Source of the DNA: an uncultured Bacteroides sp.
GTDB taxonomy: Bacteria > Bacteroidota > Bacteroidia > Bacteroidales > Bacteroidaceae
Length of the DNA stretch: 64,000 nt
NCBI RefSeq assembly: GCF_905207245.1
Contig: NZ_CAJLKP010000007.1
Location: forward strand, 62,001-126,000
Reading direction: 5' to 3'
Below the pieces are notes generated by a model. That model saw only the letters and a program-made list of their open reading frames with translations. It ran no database searches and was not told where the DNA came from. Shown here piece by piece: positions 1-7,606 of this stretch (position 1 is the first letter of the stretch; each line of letters starts with the position of its first letter). The position numbers and the translations under genes were made by a program.

Positions 1-17
1 AAATATCTGATACCTCA

Positions 18-1160
18 ATGAATACGCAGACAACTTATCTCGCTTCCAAGCCGCATTATGAAATCCTGGATGGATTGCGTGGTGTAGCAGCCGTTATGGT
101 CGTAATCTTCCACCTTTTCGAAGCGCATGCGGGTGGCAGTCATCTCACGCAAATTATCAATCACGGTTATCTTGCCGTAGACTTTTTCTTTATGCTTTCA
201 GGTTTTGTAATCGGTTATGCCTACGATGACCGTTGGAACCGGATGAGTATTGGCACTTTCTTTAAACGCCGTGTCATCCGTTTGCATCCTATGGTGATTA
301 TAGGTAGCATCATCGGTGCTGTTTTCTTTTTCTTCCAGAAATCCCCCTGTTTTCCGAATATGGATAATGTTTCGGTCGGAACAGTTCTGATAATCATGCT
401 CTATGGCTGTACGCTGCTTCCCCTTCCTTTGAAGTGGGACATTCGCGGATGGACGGAAATGCATCCGCTGAACGGGCCGGCATGGTCGCTCTATTATGAA
501 TATATCGGCAATATACTATATGCTTTGTTTGTCCGTAAATTCAACAAGGTTGCTTTGTCCATCCTTGTTTTTTTGGCAGCCTGTGCCACTTTGCATCTCT
601 GTCTTACTGCACCGAAAGGTGATATTGTAGGCGGGTGGGCTTTGAATTGGGAGCAACAATATGTAGGCTTTATCCGTTTGCTCTATCCGTTCTTTGCAGG
701 CTTGTTGCTCTCACGCCTGGGCTGGCTCATACGGGTGAAAAAACGTGCATTCTGGTGGTGCAGTCTGATGATTGTAATAGTTCTTTCCGTTCCCCGTATT
801 GGCGGTGAAGATGGTTTCTGGATGAACGGACTCTATGAGGCGCTTTGTATTATCTTTGTTTTTCCAATTATTGTTTCGATGGGAGCCGGTGGCAAAGTTA
901 CGGGAAAGCGCTCTGTGGGTATCTGTAAGTTTTTGGGTGATATCTCATACCCCGTTTATATCACTCATTACCCACTGATATATACATACACAGCTTGGGC
1001 ATGTAACAATAATGCAACCATTACCGAAGGTCTTCCTTATATGATACTGACCTTTGTCGGAGCTTTCGTCCTTGCTTATGCCTGCCTGAAGCTTTATGAC
1101 GAACCGGTACGCAAATGGCTGACCAATCGTTTTCTGAAAGGAGCGCGTAAGGCCAAATAA
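18..1160 (+). CDS. Acyltransferase 3 family integral membrane protein
   Basis: A 380-residue polytopic membrane protein of the acyltransferase-3 (OafA/YrhL-like) family, which transfers O-acyl groups (often acetyl) to surface sugars or other envelope acceptors. The family signature lies at the N-terminus: YEILDGLRGVAA (about residues 14-25), then the conserved histidine in VIFHLFEAH (about 29-37). About ten hydrophobic segments follow, and a second conserved block DISYPVYITHYPLIY sits near residue 310. The frame stays open to the left edge of the window, so a longer start cannot be excluded, but this ATG lies just before the signature as is usual. The acceptor cannot be inferred. It converges with hsp20 across a shared terminator. 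Confidence 0.85.
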   Translation: MNTQTTYLASKPHYEILDGLRGVAAVMVVIFHLFEAHAGGSHLTQIINHGYLAVDFFFMLSGFVIGYAYDDRWNRMSIGTFFKRRVIRLHPMVIIGSIIGAVFFFFQKSPCFPNMDNVSVGTVLIIMLYGCTLLPLPLKWDIRGWTEMHPLNGPAWSLYYEYIGNILYALFVRKFNKVALSILVFLAACATLHLCLTAPKGDIVGGWALNWEQQYVGFIRLLYPFFAGLLLSRLGWLIRVKKRAFWWCSLMIVIVLSVPRIGGEDGFWMNGLYEALCIIFVFPIIVSMGAGGKVTGKRSVGICKFLGDISYPVYITHYPLIYTYTAWACNNNATITEGLPYMILTFVGAFVLAYACLKLYDEPVRKWLTNRFLKGARKAK

Positions 1161-1183
1161 ATACATTCGGAGATATAAAAAGA

Positions 1184-1217
1184 AACGGGCAACTTCTCGC
1201 AAGAGAGGTTGCCCGTT
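1184..1217. terminator. Hairpin terminator between convergent genes
   Basis: AACGGGCAAC pairs with GTTGCCCGTT around a GCAA-type loop. On the minus strand the stem is followed by TTCTTTTTATA, so it should terminate the hsp20 transcript. It also lies 24 bases after the acyltransferase stop and can act on that strand. Confidence 0.75.
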
Positions 1218-1251
1218 CTGGTTAATTCATCCGTAGGGTTTATCGGAAACC

Positions 1252-1680
1252 TTATTTCACTTCAATAGACTTCTTGTTCTTCTGTTTTTCTTCGGCTGAG
1301 AACTTCGGCAGATTGATGTTCAGCACGCCATTTTCTACCTGTGCTGCAATCTTTTCCTTGTCCACATTGTCCGGCAATATCATGGTTTGTTGGAACTTAG
1401 AGTATGAGAATTCACGACGCAGATAGCGACCGTCTTTCTTTTCCTCCTTGTTTTCAGTCTTCTTTTCCATGCTGATAACCAGATTGTTGTCTTCGTCAAT
1501 ATGAACGTTGAAGTCATCTTTGGTCATCCCCGGAGCAGCCAATTCTACTTTGTATTCTTTTTCCGTTTCCATCACGTTGATAGCAGGAGCGGTTGCATTG
1601 GCTTTTTCCATCCATTCGTTATCAAAGAAATCATTGAAGATACTTGGTAACCAATTTTGAGTTCTTCTAACAGGCATCAT
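1252..1680 (-). CDS. Small heat-shock protein, Hsp20/alpha-crystallin family
   Basis: A 142-residue ATP-independent holdase chaperone that keeps unfolded proteins soluble in the cytoplasm. The alpha-crystallin domain runs from about residue 33 to 130. Visible family marks are LAAPGMTKDDFNV, the ENGVLNINLPK (A-x-x-x-n-GVL) block, and a C-terminal IEV that fits the I-x-I/V oligomerisation motif. The N-terminus (MMPVRRTQNWLPSIFNDFFD) is the usual short arm. A sigma-54-type promoter lies about 120 bases upstream, and a terminator follows 35 bases after the stop, so it is probably monocistronic. Confidence 0.93.
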   Translation of the reverse strand: MMPVRRTQNWLPSIFNDFFDNEWMEKANATAPAINVMETEKEYKVELAAPGMTKDDFNVHIDEDNNLVISMEKKTENKEEKKDGRYLRREFSYSKFQQTMILPDNVDKEKIAAQVENGVLNINLPKFSAEEKQKNKKSIEVK

Positions 1681-1808
1681 AATTTTAGTCTCCTATCCTT
1701 TAAGTTAAACATTCGGTTAGTTCTGAACTTCCGGTCCTAAACTGCTTTCAGGAACTATTTTTCAATCACTTCCCATGCGGTTTCTGAACCGTCGTTCACA
1801 AACATAAT

Positions 1809-1825
1809 TGCAAAACGTGTGCCAA
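1809..1825 (-). promoter_or_regulatory. Sigma-54 (RpoN) type -24/-12 promoter for hsp20
   Basis: Read on the minus strand the site is TTGGCACACGTTTTGCA. It matches the RpoN consensus TTGGCACRNNNNTTGCW at every specified position. The GG (1823-1822) and GC (1811-1810) dinucleotides are exactly one 12-base step apart. Transcription would begin near 1798, giving a leader of about 118 bases before the hsp20 ATG. No TAnnTTTG box stands out in this leader. The match is read directly; use by RpoN is inferred. Confidence 0.7.
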
Positions 1826-1920
1826 TTGATTTTAGTTTCGCTGATTAACAAAATGTCACTAATATTCTGACAAAATTACTTGTTTTATGCCTTTTTGTAC
1901 GTCTATTATATAAAATTGCT

Positions 1921-2394
1921 TTATAACGCTACTAATTTGAAACGCATTCTCCAGCGTTTGGCTTCTTCGTTCCAGTCGTGGCTGATCACTTTGAAGGCTC
2001 CTATTTCGGAGGTATTCTTTACGTGCGTTCCCAAACAAAGACATTCATCATAATCGCCTACTTTCACTATGCGTACGGTTTCCGAAGCATCTTCCGGCAG
2101 TCGTTTCAAGTCAAAGCATCCTTGTGCTTCTTCTTGCGTGATGAATTCTGTGGTAACATCCAATCCTTGCGCAATCACCGCATTTACAGTTTCTTCCAGT
2201 CGTTTTACATCTTCCTCGGTAGGAGCAGTTTCCAAAGCATAGTCCAGCTTGCTTTTCTTTCTCTCTATATGTGCGGATACTGACCGTCCACAACCGAAAA
2301 GATTCATCATGGCACGGTTAACTATATGCTCGCAGGTGTGCATAGGTGGGTATTCCTGTTTGTTGTGGTCGTTGAGTTGAATTTGTTGTTCCAT
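1921..2394 (-). CDS. AlaX-like alanyl-tRNA editing domain protein
   Basis: A 157-residue stand-alone editing domain of the threonyl/alanyl-tRNA synthetase second-additional-domain fold. Such proteins hydrolyse mischarged Ser- or Gly-tRNA(Ala) in trans. The zinc-binding residues are both present: H19-x3-H23 in MHTCEHIVNRAM and C120-x3-H124 in CLCLGTHV, followed by the family block KNTSEIGAFKVIS. It is short compared with classic AlaX and starts almost at the first zinc motif. A TATCTTTA box (2520-2527) is a possible distant promoter. Its first 16 codons resemble those of the unrelated gene at 2605-3291. Confidence 0.8.
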   Translation of the reverse strand: MEQQIQLNDHNKQEYPPMHTCEHIVNRAMMNLFGCGRSVSAHIERKKSKLDYALETAPTEEDVKRLEETVNAVIAQGLDVTTEFITQEEAQGCFDLKRLPEDASETVRIVKVGDYDECLCLGTHVKNTSEIGAFKVISHDWNEEAKRWRMRFKLVAL

Positions 2395-2604
2395 ATTATT
2401 TAGTAACTTTTTATTGTATTCCTATTTCTTAGCTAATCGAAAATGAAAAAACATCTTTGGTTTTTTAAGATGCCTGTAAGGCATATCTAATCCTCATTAT
2501 TTACGTTTAATATTTTTGCGTAAAGATAGGGCTATATTCTGATATTGAAAAGATTTATATTGTAATTTGTCCAGCCGTAATTAGCCGTATGTATGGGTAT
2601 TCTT

Positions 2605-3291
2605 TTATTTTCGTCTTATATACGAAATAAGTCTACTGAATATATTCTTCTTTTTGGGGAGAGATGCATTGCAATTATTCTCTCGTAGAATTTTATATTT
2701 AGGATCAGGATTTTCTATCCACAGTTTGAAGAACCTGAGAGTATATTCATACCAATTCTCTTTTGTTAAAGATGCATCATTCCAATACCATTGCTCCCCT
2801 AATGCTTTCAACTCGTCTATGGCATTAGATAACAAATAAAAATCGTATAAGAAGGTGTTGTACTCATTATTTATACATTCTTGTTCAAGTTTATTCAAAG
2901 CAGCAGACACTTTATTCTTATCAGGAGATTGTATTACTGATTTTACTATGAACAAGCTATATAATATAATGATAGAATTTGAGTCGATTTCATTAAGATG
3001 CAGTTCTTCGAAAATCTTATCTGTTAATTCTGCAAATTCAAAAGGATTGCAATGAATGTCTTCACCAGCTAATATAAAAAGATTTTCCATCTCATATCCG
3101 GCCATCAACATCTCTAAAGCCCAATCTTTCCATTGAGCATTGATGTTGATATTTTGTTGCTTATAAACCAATATCTCTGCTGTAGATGGCACTTTCTGTA
3201 GTAGCTCATTGAGAGGGGCGTCAAGTTTCACTATATCAGTAAGTGGGTATTCCTGCCTGTCTTTATCGTCGGTTTGAAGATTTTGCTCCAT
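2605..3291 (-). CDS. Hypothetical protein, paralogue of the 5642-6430 product
   Basis: A 228-residue protein of unknown function in the AT-rich island. From about residue 30 on it is recognisably related to the product of 5642-6430. Shared marks include KVPSTAEILVYK against KVPSTAKLVFYK, FEELHL against FDELNI, LKALGEQWYW against LKKEGEQNYW, and WIENP against WIKNP. It lacks the two membrane spans of that paralogue and ends in a basic tail (IFSRLISYIRRK). The first 16 residues (MEQNLQTDDKDRQEYP) instead resemble the start of the AlaX-like gene (MEQQIQLNDHNKQEYP). Only 17 bases separate it from the metalloprotease remnant upstream. Confidence 0.6.
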   Translation of the reverse strand: MEQNLQTDDKDRQEYPLTDIVKLDAPLNELLQKVPSTAEILVYKQQNININAQWKDWALEMLMAGYEMENLFILAGEDIHCNPFEFAELTDKIFEELHLNEIDSNSIIILYSLFIVKSVIQSPDKNKVSAALNKLEQECINNEYNTFLYDFYLLSNAIDELKALGEQWYWNDASLTKENWYEYTLRFFKLWIENPDPKYKILRENNCNASLPKKKNIFSRLISYIRRK

Positions 3292-3308
3292 TTTTTAATT
3301 ACTTCTGT

Positions 3309-3710
3309 TTATATATCTATTTTCATATTAAAAGCATAATTATCGGCACTATTCTCAGATTTATATCTGGCTGCCTTATTACGAACCAATGTTTCGTTTA
3401 CATAATGTCCAATCTCATGCAATAGCAGACGTTCCAGATAATATCTTCTTGCGCTTTCTTCTGTAAATTCAATATACCAATTGTCTTTTTCTTTTTGAGG
3501 TTCGGAAGCATATCCCTTATACCATGTCAGTAATTTATGGGTAGGTCTTTCTTTCCCAAGAATAAGTTGATTGCTTTTGGGGAAAGGATATAGGGTAATG
3601 AGACGAACACCACTACCGACTGTATAACCTCCTTGATATTTTTCTTTCTTATTTGTTTTTCGTAACCAGATATGTGTCAGACCTTCTATATGTTCAGGTG
3701 GAAAAGGGGG
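3309..3710 (-). pseudogene. 5'-truncated remnant of an HExxH metalloprotease-like gene
   Basis: An open frame of 133 codons with no usable start codon: its only ATG is six codons before the TAA. The peptide looks like real protein. It begins PPFPPEHIEGLTHIWLRK, continues YTVGSGVRLITLYPFP, and reaches YYLERLLLHEIGHYVNETLV, which contains the zincin motif HEIGH. Upstream the frame is closed by a TAG inside the terminator of the next gene, so the 5' part has been lost or replaced. A fragment acting through a non-ATG start is possible but unlikely. Confidence 0.6.
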
Positions 3711-3733
3711 CTATCCTGCTTTGGGGATAGCCC
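3708..3733 (-). terminator. Rho-independent terminator after the DUF4304-like gene
   Basis: On the minus strand, GGGCTATCC and GGATAGCCC form a 9-bp stem around an 8-base loop, followed by CCTTTTCC. It lies 31 bases past the stop of the gene ending at 3765 and abuts the truncated metalloprotease frame. Confidence 0.7.
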
Positions 3734-3764
3734 TTGCCGAGCAAAATTTAAACAGGCCCTAAGA

Positions 3765-4463
3765 TTACTTTTTTTGTTTCAAAAGTTGCTTGAACTTCTC
3801 AACAAATGGCATATAAGAATCTAAAGCTTTATTAGATGGAATTTGTATAGCATCCTCACCATATATTGCTTGCATTACCCTGTATTCATCTATATTTATA
3901 TCTTTAGAGCGTTTTTTTATAGACTCCTCTACTGTTTTCAATGCTTGTTCACTGTTCCCATGCAAATAGTACAATACAGGTAAAATATAATCTTTTGCTT
4001 CTCCGATATACGAATACTTCGAAGCTACAAGCCCATAAATCACCTGGTCCACATTCGACAACTCTTCAAGATAGGGCAAACCATAGTCTATAATAGCTCT
4101 TGCCATGTTATCAACACTTTCACTGACATCTGTATCTATGGTGAATTTCCATTCTTTGAAATCGTTCTCAGGCATAAGATAACCAATGGGGAGGCAAATC
4201 ATGGGAGTATACATTTCAAGACAACTATTTGTCCTTTCTCTAAGTTGTACCATTATTTCATCCACATCCTTATAAATAACTCCTACAACAGGATTCAGAT
4301 AGATCACATGTCTTTCACCATGAGTTGTCGTAGTAAAGCCAATATCTTGTATTACATTACCATCTTTAATGCGTATATAATTATTAAGCTTCTTTTTCTT
4401 GAACCCATATTGGGAAAAATGTTCTTCCAATAATAACTGCATTTTCTTTTTTTGTTCTTTCAT
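3765..4463 (-). CDS. DUF4304-like hypothetical protein
   Basis: A 232-residue soluble protein with no signal peptide. Its N-terminal 70 residues (LLEEHFSQYGFKKKK, YIRIKDGNVIQDIGFT, HVIYLNPVVGV) resemble DUF4304, where a GFKKKG-like block precedes an aromatic-rich beta-sheet. The C-terminal part is helical, with a lysine-rich end (FKQLLKQKK). Function is unknown; DUF4304 genes are often found near polymorphic-toxin immunity genes. It has its own terminator, is AT-rich like its neighbours, and lies 105 bases after the stop of the gene at 4569-4973 on the same strand. Confidence 0.6.
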   Translation of the reverse strand: MKEQKKKMQLLLEEHFSQYGFKKKKLNNYIRIKDGNVIQDIGFTTTTHGERHVIYLNPVVGVIYKDVDEIMVQLRERTNSCLEMYTPMICLPIGYLMPENDFKEWKFTIDTDVSESVDNMARAIIDYGLPYLEELSNVDQVIYGLVASKYSYIGEAKDYILPVLYYLHGNSEQALKTVEESIKKRSKDINIDEYRVMQAIYGEDAIQIPSNKALDSYMPFVEKFKQLLKQKK

Positions 4464-4568
4464 TAAAAATAATGCTTAATTCTGATACCTTAATATTTTA
4501 GGATAAAAAAACGAAACAATATAACCAATAATTTTGTCTGAAACAGACTCTTCATTTTATCTAATGTT

Positions 4569-4973
4569 CTATTCCAAATTATCCATTACGTTTTCTATTT
4601 GCATTAGTATTACTGACAAATAATCAACGCAAATACTATTGTGAAAAGTTAAGTAGCTTTGAGGCATTTGAGTATCGGAAATACAACCATTCAAATGGAT
4701 TATTTCTTTTTCTTTCATCTGGAACCTAAGACTGAAGAACTCTCCTAACGGAGTAAAGGAAAATTCTTTGTGGCACTTACGAAGCATTAAACCCAAATTC
4801 TTCTTAAATAAAAGAAGTTCCTCTATGCTAACATTGCAAACTGTTGAAACTTTTAAAATGGAACTTATAAGTTCAAGACTAAACTGAAGATAATCAACAC
4901 TCACACTACGTTCAAAATCATAAAAGCGGATAAAAAAAGAACCGTCTTCATTTCTTACAAGAATTTCATTCAT
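4569..4973 (-). CDS. Small WapI-immunity-like protein (second of a pair)
   Basis: A 134-residue protein whose start overlaps the stop of the upstream gene by 8 bases, so the two are translationally coupled. It shows the same architecture as that neighbour. There is an N-terminal strand with an F-Y-D-F aromatic cluster, a central LFKKNLGLMLRKCHKEF helix against LALKNHINLLYQQRIHKI, then a beta-rich half ending in YLSVILMQIENVMDN. This layout is reminiscent of WapI-type immunity proteins. The assignment is tentative because no exact signature could be confirmed by eye. Confidence 0.5.
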   Translation of the reverse strand: MNEILVRNEDGSFFIRFYDFERSVSVDYLQFSLELISSILKVSTVCNVSIEELLLFKKNLGLMLRKCHKEFSFTPLGEFFSLRFQMKEKEIIHLNGCISDTQMPQSYLTFHNSICVDYLSVILMQIENVMDNLE

Positions 4974-5394
4974 GGCATTTCCCTAAGTTTTTTATTTCGA
5001 TAAGCACATCATCTATATCAGCCTCCAGCTCAGGCAAAAATGTCTGATCAAAATGACATCCGACTTCTAAACAACTACCAGTCTGTTCTTCAACAATCAC
5101 AAACTTTTGTTTGATATGTCCCATATTCTCCCATTCCAATTCAACCCTTAGCCGCTCGTTCAAGGAAGAATATACAATCTTATGAATACGTTGCTGATAC
5201 AACAAATTGATATGGTTCTTCAGGGCAAGTAAATCCTTCTGATTAGTATTATATGTTGCAGCCACAGTAAAAATTGATTTCTGAATTTTTACGTCAAAAG
5301 TCAGAATATCTTCCTTTCCTCTATCGACCAAGAGGAAATTATACCATTGCATAATTGGTATTCTTTCCGAATTATAAAAGATTATATTTTTCAT
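4966..5394 (-). CDS. Small WapI-immunity-like protein (first of a pair)
   Basis: A 142-residue cytoplasmic protein. The C-terminal segment CLEVGCHFDQTFLPELEADIDDVLIEI recalls the F-x-D-Q-x-x-L ending typical of WapI-family immunity proteins, which neutralise contact-delivered toxins. It is paralogous to the next gene, with which it overlaps by 8 bases. No toxin gene is adjacent, so if the family call is right it is an orphan immunity gene. The 247 bases upstream (5395-5641) hold no recognisable gene. Confidence 0.5.
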   Translation of the reverse strand: MKNIIFYNSERIPIMQWYNFLLVDRGKEDILTFDVKIQKSIFTVAATYNTNQKDLLALKNHINLLYQQRIHKIVYSSLNERLRVELEWENMGHIKQKFVIVEEQTGSCLEVGCHFDQTFLPELEADIDDVLIEIKNLGKCHE

Positions 5395-5641
5395 TCAATT
5401 ACCAGGAAATAATTATACAATTTACTTTGTTACTCACTATTCCAGAACCATATCTTTCTGACTTTGATATAATACCAATAGTATTGGTCGTCTCTCCATC
5501 CCTTTTTGTGGAGAAAGATTTTCGCCATATTTTGATTTTTCCAGTAAAGGTAAGGTTATATTCTAAAATGACGAAATGCATATCATTTTTTTGCAGTTCT
5601 TATTTTTGCTAAAACTTTCTGCTTAGACATAATTAAGGAGT

Positions 5642-6430
5642 TTATTGGTTTTTCCTTTTATTTATTACTTTGACAATCTCGAATATAATTTTGATTATTG
5701 CACTAGTCGAAAAAGCTAATACAGTAATGGTCGTCATTATATTATTAGAAGCTAGTTTATATATTCCCCAATAAAATATGAGGGCTAATGCAAAAATAAG
5801 AATAATATATAGCCAATAGGTATATTGGTTGAATAAATATATTTCTGCCGTTTTTCGAAATTTAGATTTCTTATTCCATTTATTATAAAGTTGACTACTG
5901 GGATTTTTTATCCATTGTTCCAGATATTTTCTGGTATATTCTTCCTTATTATTGAAATCTAATCCATCCCAATAATTTTGTTCTCCTTCTTTTTTTAGTT
6001 CTGTATATGCTAAGTAAAGAGTGTCGAAATCGTAAAATACATAGTAATTTGTCACTATAAATAGGTTGGCAAGCAGGGTTAATATTTCATATACATCTTT
6101 ATTCTCAGCAAATCCTTGCCTTATAAGATAGATGCCATAGCATTTACATATCGTAGGTATATCGTTTAAATCTATATTAAGTTCATCGAAAATAACGTTG
6201 GTCAGCCCTCTTAAATAAATTTGGTCATCCGTATCGGTTTTATGGCTTAATTCAATGATGTGAGGTGTTTTATATTTGGTTTGCGCTAATTCTGCTGCCC
6301 ATTCAATCCATTCGGGAGTAATCTCGAAGTTGGCATCTTCTATCGCTATTTTGTAAAATACCAGTTTTGCAGTTGATGGTACTTTGGTTAGTATTTCATT
6401 TGTGCATAGATTTATTTTATTTTCCATCAC
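5642..6430 (-). CDS. Hypothetical membrane protein, paralogue of 2605-3291
   Basis: A 262-residue protein of unknown function. The first 195 residues form a soluble domain shared with the 2605-3291 product (KVPSTA, FDELNI, GEQNYWDGLDF, WIKNP). Two hydrophobic segments follow, YTYWLYIILIFALALIFYWG (about 202-221) and IMTTITVLAFSTSAIIKIIF (about 231-250), and the end is basic. The protein therefore probably sits in the inner membrane with its paralogous domain in the cytoplasm. A clean TATCTTTG promoter box lies 26 bases before the ATG. Confidence 0.6.
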   Translation of the reverse strand: MMENKINLCTNEILTKVPSTAKLVFYKIAIEDANFEITPEWIEWAAELAQTKYKTPHIIELSHKTDTDDQIYLRGLTNVIFDELNIDLNDIPTICKCYGIYLIRQGFAENKDVYEILTLLANLFIVTNYYVFYDFDTLYLAYTELKKEGEQNYWDGLDFNNKEEYTRKYLEQWIKNPSSQLYNKWNKKSKFRKTAEIYLFNQYTYWLYIILIFALALIFYWGIYKLASNNIMTTITVLAFSTSAIIKIIFEIVKVINKRKNQ

Positions 6431-6455
6431 ATGGCGTTTTTATGATCGTCAGTTG

Positions 6456-6463
6456 CAAAGATA
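6456..6463 (-). promoter_or_regulatory. Bacteroidetes -7 promoter box for the 5642-6430 gene
   Basis: TATCTTTG on the minus strand matches TAnnTTTG. Expected transcription start is near 6449, giving a leader of about 20 bases. Confidence 0.5.
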
Positions 6464-6639
6464 AATATTGTTTGCCGAAAATTTGAACTTATTTCATTCT
6501 TTAATTCTTGAGTTTGTTTACCTTTGCTTCTGAATTTTCATTAGTTATACAAATCAGAAGTTGAAATTCATTCATAAAGTATCTTCTCAATTAATTTTAC
6601 TTCTGATTCGCATTAGTCAATTAAACTTGAGTAAAATAA

Positions 6640-7461
6640 ATGGAGGACGGAATTAATACACTGCGTTATTCGGATATCTTTTTGGCAATGTACTTCAATG
6701 AGGGAGTGAGTTGCCTGCATCGGAATCATTCACACGTGTTGGTCTATATGTATTCCGGTGAACTGGAAATCAATGAACGGGGGAGAATCACCCGCTTATA
6801 CAAAGGAGACTGCGCATTTATCCGCAAGGATTTCAGCGTACAGATGACGAAACAGGCGAGAGACGGTGAACAATTTAAAGCTATTTTCCTGATGTTCACC
6901 ACAAAATTCCTGCGTGATTTTTACAATCAGTTAGACAAAGATACAATACCCGAGGAGGCGAAACGAGAGAAGGTAAGTCTTTGCAAACTACCATCCAATC
7001 GCCCCGATATTGTAAGCTTGTTCGAGTCTATGACTCCTTATTTCAATTCAAACATTCAGCCTACAGATAAGTTACTCCAATTGAAAATGACTGAGGGGCT
7101 TTATGTACTGCTCAATACCAGTAAAAACCTTTATGCTTCCATTTTTGACTTTACCGATCCTTGGAAGATTGATATTCTTGAATTTTTGGAACGAAATTAC
7201 ATGAATGATCTGTCAATAGAAGAAATAGCCAACTACACGGGACGCAGTCTCTCCACGTTCAAACGGGATTTCAGGAAATATAGCAATCTCTCTCCGCAGA
7301 AATGGTTGATACAACGCCGTCTTGAAGCCGCGCACGAGTTGATAAGGAGAGGTGGACGCAGAGTGTCGGAGATTTGTTTTGAAGTGGGTTTTAAAAACCT
7401 TTCTCACTTCTCGAAGATATATAAGGGAATGTATGGGGTGCCTCCGACAGAGGAGATATAA
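6640..7461 (+). CDS. AraC family transcriptional regulator
   Basis: A 273-residue regulator. The N-terminal half is a cupin-like sensing domain, with HRNHSHVLVYMYSGELEI and LYKGDCAFIRKDF. The C-terminal 100 residues carry the two helix-turn-helices of the AraC family: LSIEEIANYTGRSLSTFKRDFRK, and RVSEICFEVGFKNLSHFSKIYKGMYGVPPTE, which is the AraC signature. This architecture resembles the ExsA-like group. The ligand is unknown. The acetyltransferase at 7607 lies downstream on the same strand but beyond a terminator, so it is a candidate target rather than an operon partner. Confidence 0.92.
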   Translation: MEDGINTLRYSDIFLAMYFNEGVSCLHRNHSHVLVYMYSGELEINERGRITRLYKGDCAFIRKDFSVQMTKQARDGEQFKAIFLMFTTKFLRDFYNQLDKDTIPEEAKREKVSLCKLPSNRPDIVSLFESMTPYFNSNIQPTDKLLQLKMTEGLYVLLNTSKNLYASIFDFTDPWKIDILEFLERNYMNDLSIEEIANYTGRSLSTFKRDFRKYSNLSPQKWLIQRRLEAAHELIRRGGRRVSEICFEVGFKNLSHFSKIYKGMYGVPPTEEI

Positions 7462-7473
7462 GAAAATATCGTG

Positions 7474-7510
7474 AGCCTTACAATTTTTGACGTTGCAAGG
7501 CTTTTTTATT
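7474..7510 (+). terminator. Terminator after the AraC regulator gene
   Basis: AGCCTT (7474-7479) pairs with AAGGCT (7497-7502) with further CAA/TTG pairs inside. A run of T follows at once. Confidence 0.75.
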
Positions 7511-7606
7511 TATGACCTTCCGAACAAAATACTTTGAGCCGTGCAACAAAGTCCATGTATCCTGTTTCACGTACCTTTGCCGCAGAATATTAAAAACAAA
7601 GAAGCT

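Noticed and set aside
4520..4560. GTCTG/CAGAC hairpin as a terminator for the immunity-like pair
   Set aside because: The stem is only 5 bp with no T-run on the relevant strand.
5399..5581. 60-codon frame upstream of the immunity-like pair
   Set aside because: No recognisable motif, no start context and typical chance composition for AT-rich DNA; it might be debris but cannot be supported.
7541..7606. GTG start extending the acetyltransferase by 22 codons
   Set aside because: The extra residues do not fit the family, and the ATG at 7607 begins the normal N-terminus.
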